Assembly (NCBI GenBank): GCA_034440575.1
Contig: JAOTOL010001466.1
Location: 459,001-523,000 of the forward strand
Source of the DNA: Imbricaverruca yamaguchii
Lineage: Eukaryota; Arthropoda; Thecostraca; Neoverrucidae
Length of the DNA: 64,000 nucleotides
Direction of reading: 5' to 3'
The notes under the pieces were generated by a model. It saw nothing but the letters and a program-made list of their open reading frames with translations, had not been told where the DNA came from and ran no database searches. Positions within the stretch are counted from its first letter, which is position 1. Each line of letters opens with the position of its first letter. This document shows positions 1 to 10,419 of this stretch, piece after piece. A program made the position numbers and the translations under genes.

Positions 1-33
1 CGCTACCCGCAAACGGCGCCGTCGCTTCTACTA

Positions 34-250
34 ATGTGGGTGTTCCATAACGACTCCACCGCTCAAACAACTCCACCTCTCATAACTTCTCCACTGCCCA
101 TGACTGCTCTGCCGCCCGTAATAGCTCCACCACTCATAGCGGCCCGGCCGACCGTCATCACTCCACCGCTCATTACTCCCCCACCGCATATGATTGTTAT
201 ACGGCCCGTAACATCACCACCCATAGCGGCTCAACCAACCATCACTAGCG
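34..250. repeat. Degenerate CT-rich tandem repeat before a COG6 exon
   Basis: Irregular copies of motifs like ACTCCACCGCTCATAA and GGCCCGTAATA recur every 25-35 bases up to about 25 bases before the COG6 splice acceptor at 274-275. The reading frame across it is low complexity (Pro, Thr, Ile) and is not taken as coding. I read it as intronic minisatellite. Confidence 0.55.
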
Positions 251-275
251 CTCTCTGACATCGACTTCACGGCAG

Positions 276-770
276 GAGCTGCTGGACGCGCTCAAGGACG
301 TGTCGTCGTTCGTGAAGGAGAACACGCTGCTGTCGCGGCGCAACCTGCGCGGCTCGATCGAGCGGCGCAGTCTGGCCGTGAACAGCGAGTTCCTGGCGTC
401 GCTGGGCGGCGTGCGCCGCTCGCTGGACACGCTGCACGCCGACGTGTCGGCCATGGCGACCACGTGCGGCCGGATGGCGGCGCGGCTGGCCGACACGCGC
501 CGGCGCAGCCGCCACCTGCTGGCCGACACGTCGCAGCTGCGCGCCGAGGCGGCCCGGCTGGCCGGCCAGCAGCGGCTGCTGTCCGCCTTCACGGCCGCCT
601 TCCAGCTGACGCCGGCCGAGGCGGCGGCGCTGCGCGCCGACCAGGTGACGCCCGCCTTCTTCCCGGCGCTGCGGCGCGCCGGCCGCATCCACGCCGACGT
701 CCAGCTGCTGCTGCAGTCCGGCCACCAGCAGACGGCGCTCGAGGTCATGGAGCAGATGTCCATCTACCAG
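276..770 (+). CDS. COG6: COG6, internal exon (N-terminal half of protein)
   Basis: This exon encodes part of conserved oligomeric Golgi complex subunit 6, a peripheral Golgi protein of the COG tether that guides retrograde vesicles and keeps glycosylation enzymes in place. It is 165 codons in phase 0, from the acceptor ACGGCAG (ends 275) to the donor CAG|GTGCGG (771). Family hallmarks in order are SRRNLRGSIERRSLAVN, then a Leu/Arg/Ala-rich helical region, then a motif of the FQLTPxE type, FFPALRRAGRIHADVQLLL, and a C-terminal EVMEQM. These match the COG6 family, where the same blocks follow a short N-terminus. The first roughly 60 residues of a normal COG6 lie upstream of this window. GC at third positions is extreme, as in the other exons here. 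The identification is from remembered family sequence and is firm because the next two exons continue the same protein in frame. Confidence 0.9.
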
Positions 771-779
771 GTGCGGCGC

Positions 780-945
780 GGCCCGGTGTCCGCTGTGGCC
801 TGGTGTGGTGTCCGGTGCGGCCTGGTGTGGTGTCCGGTGTGGCCTGGTGTGGTGTCCGGTGTGGCCTGGTACGGGGTTCGGTATATCCTGGTATAAGGTT
901 CGACATATCCTGGTGTGGTGTCCAGTGTAAGTTAGTATAGTGTTT
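780..945. repeat. GT-rich tandem repeat just after a COG6 donor
   Basis: Imperfect units of about 20-23 bases built on GGCCTGGTGTGGTGTCCGGT start about 10 bases inside the intron after the splice donor at 771. They decay into TATCCTGGTATAAGG-like copies. A looser set of the same TGGTGTGGTGTC motif recurs near 1140-1170. Confidence 0.7.
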
Positions 946-1398
946 AACCATATATAAAGTTGAAAACACCCAACCACTGGTTCTTCCACATTCCACCCAA
1001 CAACAAGCCCATGCTTAGCTGGATGGAGTTGTGGGAGGAGCCAAAGTTAAAAAAATAATTACAACTCAGGAGTGCTCACCACCATCCGGCCACAAACCAG
1101 CTTTAAAAAAAATATAGTGCCCGGCGTATGTTGGTGCAGTATGCGGTGTGGCGTGGTGTGGTGTCTGGTAAAGGCTTGCGTTATTTCCGCTGTAGGTTGG
1201 TGCATGTACTAAAGATGCAGACATATGTTGGTGGTTACCGGTCATTTTTGATGATGAGGAAACCGCACACACTGTGTGCGCAATATACACAGAAGCGCAC
1301 ACGATTCAGACTCTGAGTGAACTGTGCGCGGAGGAGGAAGCGGAGTTGTGCTGAGCTGTGCTGTGCTGGCGTGACCGGGCGACCTATTGTGGCTGCAG

Positions 1399-1520
1399 GA
1401 GGGCGCCTACGAGCGGCTGTACAAGTGGGCGCAGTCTCGGGTGCGCTGCTCAGAGACCGACATCGGCCCGTGCCTGACCAACGCCATGGCCTGTCTGCAG
1501 GACCGGCCCGTCCTGTTCCA
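1399..1520 (+). CDS. COG6: COG6, internal exon
   Basis: A short 122-base exon encodes EGAYERLYKWAQ, a cysteine-containing linker, then ALQDRPVLFQ-type residues (here MACLQDRPVLFQ). This is the most conserved junction in COG6, where the 'AYERLYRWAQ' block precedes 'LQDRPVLY'. The acceptor is GGCTGCAG (ends 1398) and the donor is CA|GTGAGT (1521). It starts in phase 0 from the upstream exon and ends with two bases, CA, completed by the G that opens the next exon to give Gln. The intron to the next exon (1521-3083) shows no further gene. Confidence 0.92.
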
Positions 1521-3083
1521 GTGAGTGTGGCACTGGCGCCGCTCGGCCGCAGCACAGTCTGATGCAAATGTACGGCCTGGGGTAACTCAAGCCTGATTTT
1601 GGGGCAGATGCAAATTTAAATTATATCCCACTTCTCATGGGAAGAATGTAAGTGATGTCATTGGTGGCACTGTTAAACGTCAGGTGCCTGTGGTCAACGG
1701 TACTCGCATCAAAAAGAAATCAGGTTCTTTCATGAACAGACATGTTCCGAGTATTTGGAAAGTACTGGAAGTGCAACGCACTTCCTTCATGTAGCGATAT
1801 AGATCAGTAGACAGACGATGTGGCGAAACGCATTAACCCGTGCAAAGCTTTTAAAAGGACGCAGCATCTTCATCGGTTGTTATCGGTCTCTGAATCCGAA
1901 GTAAGTGGTCGGATTGTGGCGTGAGAGATGGCGGAATTGACAAAAAGGCCGCGGTTATCGGAGGTATGGGTCGGGGTCAGGTCGTACACTCCTTCCCTTC
2001 GGTCAGTGTAGCCCTGTAGACACTACACTTCCGAGTCCCCTCGCCAGGACGGGTGTAGAGAGGGTCTGTAAATAAGCTGCTGATTCCTGGGCTGATCAAT
2101 TATATCCAAGCTGATTGCAATGGGAAACTCGAACTTCCTTGACATTGTACTTGCGCCTGTGATTGATAGTGTACTGCTCGTCCTGCTCTGCCTCGGTTTT
2201 TTGGTATTGATCGACATCGCGTGGCTATATATGGATACTGTTGTGGTAAGAATTAAACATACCTCGGCTAATATGTATTAATGTATATGCACGTGCAAAG
2301 AAGGGGCTTCATTAAATACCTACTGTAATAATGCATGACAAACGTAGAGAAAGTTTTATCGTCTTCCTTCCCTTACAGCTCGTAAGATAATTTATTTACA
2401 ACTGTTAAATGTGTCTAGAAATCACATTACTATGCTGCAGACTAGCCTGACCTGATATCAAGCGATGGGAAGATGACTGGAATTGACATGAGGTATCCAA
2501 GGGTAACTCCGTAGCGATCGTGCAGCGAAAACATCCCTTTTCCTGAAATGGCCTCATATACAGCACAATAACTAAATAAATAAAATAACTCGGCACATTC
2601 GTTTTTTACATAGACTATGCCATCTCAGAAAGGCATTTGAAAGTCAATTAATTTGAGGAAAACGTGGTTACCCGTTCGCATAGGGGTCATGCGCTGACCT
2701 CACAGGTCACAGGTCGCTCAAATAGGGTAAGACCTGAAGATTAGCCAGGTAGTTGTTTTCTCCATGTCATTACGATCCTGATGATACGTACGTGTTGTGG
2801 ATTATCTTTGTTCCTAAAGGAGATATCACCCTTTCACAACATGGGGATCCGAAGTTTCCTTGTGCTTTTACTAGTGATCCAATTATCTGAGCGCGCCAAA
2901 AATGGGAAGTAAAATCATGTAGAAACCCTTCTGTGAAATTTTCGTCGAAAGCGGTGACATCATGGTGTAACGTTGACACCACAGACTGTCGATTTGATAT
3001 GGAATGCCATATCAAATCGCAGCATCCGGCTGCACCCTGTCGTGCCGGGCTGTTCCGTGTTGTACCTCTTACTCCGTGCGCAG
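1521..3083. other. COG6 intron, no other feature recognised
   Basis: About 1.56 kb of AT-richer sequence lies between COG6 exons. I see no exon, RNA gene or tandem array in it. The acceptor for the last exon is GTGCGCAG at 3076-3083. Confidence 0.6.
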
Positions 3084-4248
3084 GTACGTGATGGACGAGT
3101 ACTGCAGCGTGCGGCGGCAGCTGCTGGTGCGCGCCTTCATCGACGCGCTGACGTCGGGCGGCCGCGGCGGCACGCCGCGCCCCATCGAGCTGCACGCGCA
3201 CGACCCGCTGCGCTACGTGGGCGACATGCTGGCCTGGCTGCACCAGGCGACACCCGGCGAGCGCGAGGCGCTGCAGAGCCTGCTGCGCGACTGTCGGCCG
3301 GCCGACGGCGCAGGCCGCGTGGATGCGGCGCTGGCGGCCGTCTGCGAGGGCGTGTGCCGGCCGCTGCGCGCGCGACTCGAGCAGGTGGTGCTGGGCGCGC
3401 CCGGCGCCGTGGTGCTGCACAAGGTGAACGGCCTGCTGCAGTTCTACCGCACCACCATCGGCCAGGTGGTGGTCGCCGGCGCGCTGCCGGCCGCGCTCGA
3501 CGAGCTGCAGCAGCTGGCGCAGCGCGCCGCGCTGCAGGCGCTGCAGACGCAGACGCAGAGGCTGTGCGAGCGCGTGTCGCCGCCGGCCGCCGACCTGGCG
3601 CCCGGCGGCGCCGTCCTGTCGGCGGTGGCGCTGCTGCGCGACGTGCTGGACGGCGGCGGCGTGGTGGAGTCGCGCCGCCAGCAGGCGGAGCAGACGGCCG
3701 GCTGCCTGCTGGAGCCGCTCGTGTCGGCCGTGCTCGAGTCGGCGGCGGCGCTGGCGGCGCGCGACTGCGCCGTCTACCTGCTCAACTGCCTGTACCGGCT
3801 GCACTCGGCGCTGGCGCTGTACGAGTACATGGAGGGCCGGCTGGAGTGGCTGCAGGCGCAGCTGGACGCGCAGCTGGAGGCGCTGACGTCGGAGCAGGCC
3901 AGCGCCGTGGTGCAGTCGCTGGGGCTGACGCACATCTACGCCGGCCTGCAGGCGGCCGCCGACGGCCCGCTCAGCTGCCGTGCCGGCCTGGGCGAGGCGG
4001 CCGTGCGCCAGTTCGTGCAGCGGCTCGACGTGCTGCTGGCCAGCCCGGACATGCTGACGCTGCCGCAGCTGCGCCTGCTGGTCAGCTCGGCGCACCGGCT
4101 GGCCGTGCAGCGCCGCTCCGCCGAGGTGGTCGGCGTCATCTACGAGAAGCTGTACGCGGCCGTGCACGACCCGCACAACGGCTACGCCGAGCCTGACAAG
4201 CTGATGCCGCGGCCGCCCGACCAGCTCAAGTCGCTGCTGGTCGTCTAG
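3084..4248 (+). CDS. COG6: COG6, terminal coding exon
   Basis: One large last coding exon of 388 codons including the stop TAG at 4246-4248. It opens in frame from the previous exon and reads YVMDEYCSVRRQLLVRAFIDALT, then the diagnostic TPRPIELHAHDPLRYVGDML and AWLHQATPGE, then EGVCRPLRARLEQVV and PGAVVLHKVNGLLQFY. The helical C-terminal COG domain follows, with EQASAVVQSLGLTHIY and a final PPDQLKSLLVV, as COG6 proteins end. Together the three exons give about 594 residues, close to the C-terminal 90% of a typical COG6 of about 650. Nothing looks broken. Leu, Ala and Arg codons are nearly all G/C-ending, so the antisense strand is also open for long stretches; that antisense frame is a composition artefact. 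Confidence 0.94.
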
Positions 4249-4694
4249 CGCCGCCCGTCCGCGATGCGTGACGTCGCCCTGCGCAATGGTTGTATGCACC
4301 GCTGCGGTGTGCACGCGGTATACTTCAAGTGCACTTGGTTTTAGGGTACGCTCCGGACCGTGGTCGTCTGAACGTGTCACTTGCGTCTGTGCAGGCTTTT
4401 CTAAGGGTCGCTCTTCAACGGCGTCTGTTCAAGAAGTGGCCAAGGGCAACCGATGGCAGGGTACATTATTGGCACGTGCACTTTTGTGTACGTGCCAACA
4501 ACAAAAACATTATTCCGAACAATAGGAGCTGTTTTTAAAACAATTGTAGGGCTGTTTTCAAAATCGTTTAACATTCCCGCTATTGTCCAAATAGCTTTGT
4601 TGTCGACGTTTTGTTTAATTGTTATACCGTTGCACTACTATGTGTATTCGGATGGATAGACTGGGATAAACATTATTTGTGTGCTAATGGGTGG

Positions 4695-4700
4695 AATAAA
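4695..4700 (+). promoter_or_regulatory. Candidate COG6 polyadenylation signal
   Basis: AATAAA lies about 450 bases after the COG6 stop codon, within AT-rich 3' UTR-like sequence. It is the first canonical hexamer I see downstream of the stop on this strand. Confidence 0.5.
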
Positions 4701-5916
4701 CAGGAACATAATCTATGTGTTTCCGGCCGCTGCGTTGTAGCAATTCACACGTGCTGGGGTGGTTGATCATTAGATATCCTCGTCAATCTGGGAAAAAATT
4801 GCAAGGGCTTGGGCAGCATTTGGGACGTATGCATGGAGTTGATGATATGAACATCACCGGTATCCATTGGGTGGCCGGAAATGTGAGCAAAATAAGATAT
4901 AATTAGCGTGAATGAATCAGCAATGAATTCACGGGATCATTTTGGTTCTGCTCCATTTAGCTGCAGCTGCCAGCAGGGAGACCGCTGACAGGACCGATGT
5001 GTGTGAATTGAATAATTCCACGGTCATTTGTAATTGAAATTGCATGAAACATTTCTTCCCCGTAATATTTTCGTGTCTCCTGCGATACTCAGTGTATTAT
5101 GTGGCTAAAAGTTCGAAAGCTTATGGTTTGCATCTTGTAAGGCGGCAAAGTAATCCGTGTGGATAACATTTTGCGTTGTATCCAGTTTGAATTGCCACGA
5201 CGTTTTCCAAGGAGAAACCAGATTTGTGTTTTAAGAGCGGCGTGTGATAGACATCCTGTTTATCTGTAAGTATTGGTTGAACGTGAGAAAGCAAAATGCA
5301 AAGCGTCACATGCAGGGCGTTCACATGCAAACGTTTCACGACTTTAGAAAGAAAAGTGGCGGGAGACGCTGTGGTACAATTTTCAGACATTTTAGAGCGT
5401 TCGATTGGCGCAATATTTGCCTCTTACTCGTCGAACGGAAAGTATACCTTCACGTACAGGGAAGCGACAGTTTGTCCAGATGACAACCAGCTAAATGGCC
5501 TTTGCAATCGATGCGATCCTAAGTTGCAATACAGGTGACTACCAGCTGATCGAGCGTTCCTCGTAATCCGTGCGCTTACGCATTTGGACCACAAGTTTGG
5601 TAAATATTTAAGTCCCGAAGAACCAAATGATTTCGTCCCCGCAACGGTGAAGTGGCGAAGAAGTGCCACATCGCATAGATTGCAGCAAAATTCCGCGAAG
5701 GGTTCTCAGGGTAGCTGAAGTCTCGTGGAGATAGCGGATGGGCCAACAAGTACCGGAGGTGCCTCGCACTGTGACGAGAACAATTCCAACGATGAGCAGC
5801 GCCCGAGTTTTGATGAGCTGAACACAAGCCAGGGCCGACACGAAGAGGCGTCAGTTGGCACCTGACCCCGATCCAAGCCGCCACGCACAGCTGGCCACTG
5901 TTCGTGGCGCCGCCCG
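4701..5916. other. Region between COG6 and TH, no gene recognised
   Basis: I read about 1.2 kb on both strands for the missing tyrosine hydroxylase exons, specifically a His-Glu-Leu-Leu-Gly-His helix on the minus strand, and found none. Short open frames near 5.2-5.9 kb have no recognisable family and no convincing splice pairs. Confidence 0.5.
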
Positions 5917-6620
5917 TGAGACCGCCGCCCCTGCTCACGGTTCTGGGGAGTGGTGCGAGACCGCCGCCCCTGCTCACGGTTCTGGGGAGTGGTGCGAGAC
6001 CGCCGCCCCTGCTCACGGTTCTGGGGAGTGGTGCGAGACCGCCGCCCCTGCTCACGGTTCTGGGGAGTGGTGCGACATCGCCGCCCCTGCTCACGGTTCT
6101 GGGGGGTGGTGCGAGACCGCCGCCCCTGCTCACGGTTCTGGGGAGTAGTGCGAGACCGCCGCCCTGCTCACGGTTCTGGGGAGTGGTGCGAGACCGCCGC
6201 CCCTGCTCACGGTTCTGGGGAGTGGTGCGAGACCGCCGCCCCTGCTCACGGTTCTGGGGAGTGGTGCGAGACCGCCGCCCCTGCTCACGGTTCTGGGGAG
6301 TGGTGCGAGACCGCCGCCCCTGCTCACGGTTCTGGGGAGTGGTGCGAGACCGCCGCCCCTGCTCACGGTTCTGGGGAGTGGTGCGAGACCGCCGCCCCTG
6401 CTCACGGTTCTGGGGAGTGGTGCGAGACCGCCGCCCCTGCTCACGGTTCCGGGGAGTGGTGCGAGACCGCCGCCCCTGCTCACGGTTCTGGGGAGTGGTG
6501 CGAGACCGCCGCCCCTGCTCACGGTTCTGGGGAGTGGTGCGAGACCGCCGCCCCTGCTCACGGTTCTGGGGAGTGGTGCGAGACCGCCGCCCCTGCTCAC
6601 GGTTCTGGGGAGTGGTGCGG
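5917..6620. repeat. 39-bp minisatellite made from the TH exon D splice donor
   Basis: About 18 near-identical 39-base units (plus-strand start GCTCACGGTTCTGGGGAGTG) run directly into TH exon D. Read on the minus strand, each unit contains the last 18 or so exon bases, CACCACTCCCCAGAACC, followed by the donor GTGAGC. Since 39 is a multiple of 3, long artificial reading frames appear (plus strand 5904-6995; minus strand 6130-6651). They are repeat translations, not genes. A few units have single changes, and one unit near 6165 lacks a base or two. Confidence 0.95.
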
Positions 6621-6736
6621 CGAGCTGTGGTGGCGCACGTACTGCGTGCACTGGAACACGCGGAACGCCAGCGAGGCCAGGAAGTCGCGCGCCGTCAGCA
6701 GGCCGGCCACCGGCCGCAGAGTAAACCCGGTGCAGC
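6601..6736 (-). CDS. TH (ple): TH exon D (catalytic core, before the iron-binding helix)
   Basis: A 136-base exon. Its acceptor GCCAG and start complete an Arg codon, then it reads [18 protein letters not shown], then [17 protein letters not shown] and [10 protein letters not shown]. This is the aromatic amino acid hydroxylase segment just before the HELLGH iron-binding motif. The donor CC|GTGAGC sits at 6599-6600 and is the first of about 18 tandem copies. Using any later copy would read CCG TGA, an immediate stop in this frame, so only the first donor keeps the frame open. The next exon should begin by completing Pro-Asp and encode the first iron ligands; it is not found below 5.9 kb. Confidence 0.92.
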
Positions 6737-7865
6737 CTGGCGACACGGGGTCAGATGTTCAGGGTCACGGGTCACGGTGGACACCGTCCACTTCAGATGT
6801 TCACTGTCACGGGTCACAGAGAACACCGTCCACTTCCCACGAGGCGCTGAACCCGGTGCAGCCTGGCGACACGGGGCCAGATGTTCAGTGTCACGGGTCA
6901 CAATGAACACCGTCCACTTCCCACGAGGCGCTGAACTGTCGGAGTATGTGTACATTTGCGCTGCTTTGACGCAATACAGACATCAGTACGTGTGAAGAGT
7001 TAAGTTAGGTCGTAGATATGCATTGCTTAACCACACGACCATTCTTCCTGAGTGGCTACCACGTCAGTATGAGTGCCAAGGACGCCGCAGGCATAGATAT
7101 CGCATTACTTGCGTCCTCTACTGACGTACTGTTATTGACCATGTCTAAGATTGATACGTATGCTGTAGCTACTATAATCACTTGTATTTCTGAGGGGGCG
7201 TGTCTTTTGCTCTGAAGAGTAGGAGACGGGAGCAACTGATACATGCAGACGGTGCAGTGGCGCAAAACTTAGAAAACTTTGTTGCCGAAGGATTTTGACC
7301 TTGACATGGATTGGAGACATTTCCACGATACAGGATTCTTCCAATGAGATGGGACATGAAACATACATCCAATAGCAACCCTATCTTCGCACAAGAACAG
7401 CAGTTGTCTGTGGATAATTTCGCGTCAATATTAACATTTAACACATATGGTCGTTTGCCAAGCCCTAATACAAAGCGTCACGAAAAATGTGTTATTCTAA
7501 GCTCCTGCACTTCATCGCTTGGGAAGCTCTAACCACGACATTCGAAATCCGATGTCTTCAACATAAAAGATGACTCTCGGGGAATAGTTGACTGGCAGTG
7601 GAGACACAGGAACTGAAAAAAGCAGTAGGTGCTGGATAACCACGCCATCTGGACCCCGCATTCGCTGTAGGCACGGACCCGGTGTGTTTAACATGGATGC
7701 GTATGGGCACACTACCCGAAATATGTGATGCTAATAGGCGTTTCATTTTGTCCTTCAAGTGACTAAAAACAACCGAAAATGGCATTGCTGGTTGCAGTGC
7801 CCTACGCGACACCAAGGATCGGCGGCTCGGATGGCCAAGACTGACCAAGGCCGGCCGAGACTCAC
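6737..7865. other. TH intron with a small duplication of the exon D acceptor
   Basis: Next to exon D, a roughly 125-base unit including GGTGCAGCCTGGCGACACGG (11 bases of exon plus acceptor) is repeated at about 6853-6975. A nested GTCACGGGTCAC / ACACCGTCCACTTC motif also repeats. From 7.0 to 7.86 kb nothing further is recognised. Confidence 0.6.
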
Positions 7866-8062
7866 GCTGTATGAACTTTGAGACGGTCTCCAGCTGAGGG
7901 ATGCAGTCGGGCGAGTAGCCACACTCGCGCTGCAGCAGCTGCGTCATGGAGCGGTAGGCGGCGCAGGCGCCCGTCGGCACGCATCTCATCAGCTCCGTGT
8001 ACACCTCTCGCCACGTGGCCAACTCCTCCGGTGTGTACTCCACATGGGGGATGGGCTCGCCA
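7866..8062 (-). CDS. TH (ple): TH exon C (start of catalytic domain, GEPIP to VSKF)
   Basis: A 197-base exon. The acceptor CCGCAG and first base T complete the His split from exon B, giving [18 protein letters not shown], then REVYTELMRCVPTGACAAYR, then ECGYSPDCIPQLETVSKF. These are the pterin-hydroxylase catalytic-domain hallmarks (GDPIP, YT..E..TW, IPQLEDVS.F). The donor is CAGC|GTGAGT. The cysteine/alanine-rich middle differs from well-known family members but length and order are normal. Its first 70 bases plus the acceptor are the seed of the adjacent 100-bp repeat. Confidence 0.94.
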
Positions 8063-8520
8063 CTGCGGTACAGGTTGGTCGGGTCAGGTCAGCTCCGTGT
8101 GCTCTACACGGGGGATGGGCTCGCCACTGCGGTACAGGTTGGTCAGGTCAGGTCAGCTCCGTGTACACCTCTCGCCACGTGGCCAACTCCTCCGGTGTGT
8201 ACTCCACATGGGGGATGGGCTCGCCACTGTGGTACAGGTTGGTCAGGTCAGGTCAGCTCCGTGTACACCTCTCGCCACGTGGCCAGCTCCTCCGGTGTGT
8301 ACTCCACATGGGGGATGGGCTCGCCACTGCGGTACAGGTTGGTCGGGTCAGGTCAGCTCCGTGTACACCTCTCGCCACGTGGCCAACTCCTCCGGTGTGT
8401 ACTCCACACGGGGGATGGGCTCGCCACTGCGGTACAGGTTGGTCAGGTCAGGTCAGCTCCGTGTACATCTGTTGTTACGTGGGTAGCTCCTCCGGTGTGT
8501 ACTCCACGAGGGGATGGGCT
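8063..8520. repeat. 100-bp repeat carrying copies of the TH exon C acceptor
   Basis: Four to five units with exactly 100-base spacing (for example GGTCAGCTCC at 8151, 8251, 8351 and 8451) run upstream of exon C. On the minus strand each contains about 30 intron bases, an acceptor (TACCGCAG, or TACCACAG in one unit) and about 70 bases of exon C sequence. The first unit is shortened and the last has diverged. Two more units occur at 9868-10065 in the duplicated block. No unit encodes a complete exon: each runs into a stop (CTG ACC TGA) after the REVYTEL-equivalent. Confidence 0.95.
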
Positions 8521-8870
8521 CTCGTCCCTGGCACAGACCAGTATATACTGCATACCAATACTGCATACCGTTTCCACGAGTTGTGTCTATAATTGAAGAA
8601 AATTAATGGATCCAACCCTAGTAAGGGGGTGGGCGCAATAACTCCCGACGTAAATGTCTATCTCGAGAGTAATCACCGCGACGACAACGAGCCGGGCATG
8701 AACGGACAAACAGAACCCTGACAAAAGCATCACGCTTCTAACAAAAATGGTCCGTGTGTCGTTGGCCGGGTCAGCGAGCTAGGTCGATTCTCGTGATGTC
8801 AGCGGGGGTTAACACCTCTCCAGCCCAGTAACATACGGCCCGTCACAGACTGGACTCCCCTGGTACGCAC

Positions 8871-9027
8871 TGTCGGTACGTGAAGGCGATGCTGGCGATG
8901 GCGTGTCTGCGCTTGCGGTACTCCTTGTCGGCGAAGCCCGGGTGGTCCAGGTCGAGATCGGGCTCATACTTGGTGGCCAGGTGGTTGCACAGGTCCAGCT
9001 CGCAGATGTGGTGCGGGTACCAGGGCT
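8871..9027 (-). CDS. TH (ple): TH exon B, copy 1 (nearest exon C)
   Basis: A 157-base exon encoding [20 protein letters not shown], then [20 protein letters not shown] and [11 protein letters not shown]. This is the linker from regulatory to catalytic domain in TH, and [13 protein letters not shown] separates TH from its paralogues (which have LDADHPGF). The acceptor is GCCCGCAG and the donor is CA|GTGCGT. The trailing CA joins the T of exon C to make His in the HGEPIP motif. It has an identical-protein twin at 10420-10576. Confidence 0.93.
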
Positions 9028-9431
9028 CTGCGGGCGGCGCGCACGGCGAGGCGTCAGAAGGCGGCCACGTCTCTCCGTCAGTGTGTGCGGTCAGCTGTAG
9101 CATAGTTTTGGGTGAATGGTGTATGCGGACGAGTATCGGATGCATCGCGATTATGCTGTGTCGATGCACTCCTGGACATCCTCACATACGACACAATTCG
9201 CCGACGTTCCGGACACGAGTGCGCTTTGTTCAGGAGTTGGCCCCATGTTTCCAAAGTCAACGTCCTTACTCTAAAAATGTCGTCTTACAGAAGTAAGACA
9301 GAGTCTATTCGACGGGGCAGATCGTGAGCGTTTTTACGCCACTCTCCCCCGTTGCTCCCACCACGCCAGCGGAGCGGCGACGCGTGTCGGAGAGGGGGTG
9401 CTGGAGAGGGGGTGGAGAGCCGCGGCGGCAC

Positions 9432-9615
9432 CTTTGATGCTGGCGGTGCTCTCGTTGAGCATCTCGGCGGCGGTGACGGCGCTGCTCTGGCGCAGCGAGC
9501 GCATCAGCTGGCGCAGGTCGTCGGCCGCCATGGTGACCCGCAGCAGCGCCTGGTGGCTGGCGTCGGGCCGACGCGACGTGCGCGACTCCACGTGCTCCAG
9601 ACAGCCGCGGTGGCT
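9432..9615 (-). CDS. TH (ple): TH exon A2, copy 1 (second half of ACT domain)
   Basis: A 184-base exon encoding SHRGCLEHVESRTSRRP, then a segment with LLRVTMAADDLRQLMRSLRQ and MLNESTASIK. This is the C-terminal half of the ACT-like regulatory domain of aromatic amino acid hydroxylases (HVESR hallmark). The acceptor is CGGCAG and the donor AAAG|GTGCCG. It starts in phase 0 after exon A and ends with one base completed by exon B. It has a twin with the same protein at 10993-11176. Confidence 0.9.
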
Positions 9616-9635
9616 CTGCCGGCCGGTGGGGCCGC

Positions 9636-9850
9636 CGTCAGGTCATACCGGGGTCACTGTCACGGTCATGCCGGTCTGGCGGTGACACTGTCACGGTCAT
9701 ACCGGTCTGGCTGGCCGGTGGTGCTGTCAGAGACATTCCGCTCTGATGGTGGTATTGTCAAGGTCATGCCGCTCTGGATGTGACATTGTCAGGGTCATGC
9801 CGCTCTGATGGTGGGTAGTACTGTCAAAGTCATGGATGTCACCATGTTAA
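9636..9850. repeat. 32-bp minisatellite by the TH exon A2 acceptor, short allele
   Basis: Units built on GTCATACCGCTCTGG and GGTGGTGCTGTCAGG begin about 20 bases from the exon A2 splice acceptor. About six degenerate units are present here, against about fourteen in the partner array at 11195-11650. Confidence 0.88.
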
Positions 9851-10419
9851 GTTCATTGGGGATGGGGGGGATGGGCTTGCCACTGCGGTACAGGTTGGTC
9901 AGGTCAGGTCAGCTCCGTGTACACCTCTCGCCACGTGGCCAACTCCTCCGGTGTGTACTCCACATGGGGGATGGGCTCGCCACTGCGGTACAGGTTGGTC
10001 AGGTCAGGTCAGCTCCGTGTACACCTGTTGCTACGTGGGTAGCTCCTCCGGTGTGTACTCCACGAGGGGATGGGTTCTCGTCCCTGACACAGACCAGTAT
10101 ATACTGCATACCAATACCGTTCCCACGAGTTGTGTCTATAATTGAAGAAAATTAATGGATCCAACCCTAGTAAGGGGGTGGGCGCAATAACTCGCGACGT
10201 AAATGTCCATCTCGAGAGTAATCACCGCGACGACAACGAGCCGGGCATGAACGGACAAACAGAACCCTGACAAAAGCATCACGTTTCTAACAAAAATGGG
10301 CCGTGTGTCGTTGGCCGGGTCAGCGAGCTAGGTCGATTCTCGTGATGTCAGCGGGGGTTAACACCTCTCCAGCCCAGTAACATACGGCTCGTCACAGACT
10401 GGACTCCCCTGGTACGCAC

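Larger units (their letters stand above)
8311..9862. repeat. Segmental duplication, block 1 (TH exons A2+B)
   Basis: This 1.55-kb block matches 9866-11678 nearly base for base outside a variable 32-bp array. Offset between matching exon edges is 1549 (exon B) and 1561 (exon A2). The block joins its partner inside the 100-bp repeat, at a GGGGATGGG microhomology near 9862. Confidence 0.93.

Noticed and set aside
2770..4380. A 536-codon open frame antisense to the last COG6 exon
   Set aside because: It is the GC-rich shadow of COG6: the sense strand carries a conserved protein with splice sites, while the antisense product is His/Gln/Arg-rich low complexity.
5904..6995. A 363-codon plus-strand frame (repeating [13 protein letters not shown])
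   Set aside because: It is a translation of the 39-bp minisatellite, whose unit is divisible by three; no start context, domain or splice evidence.
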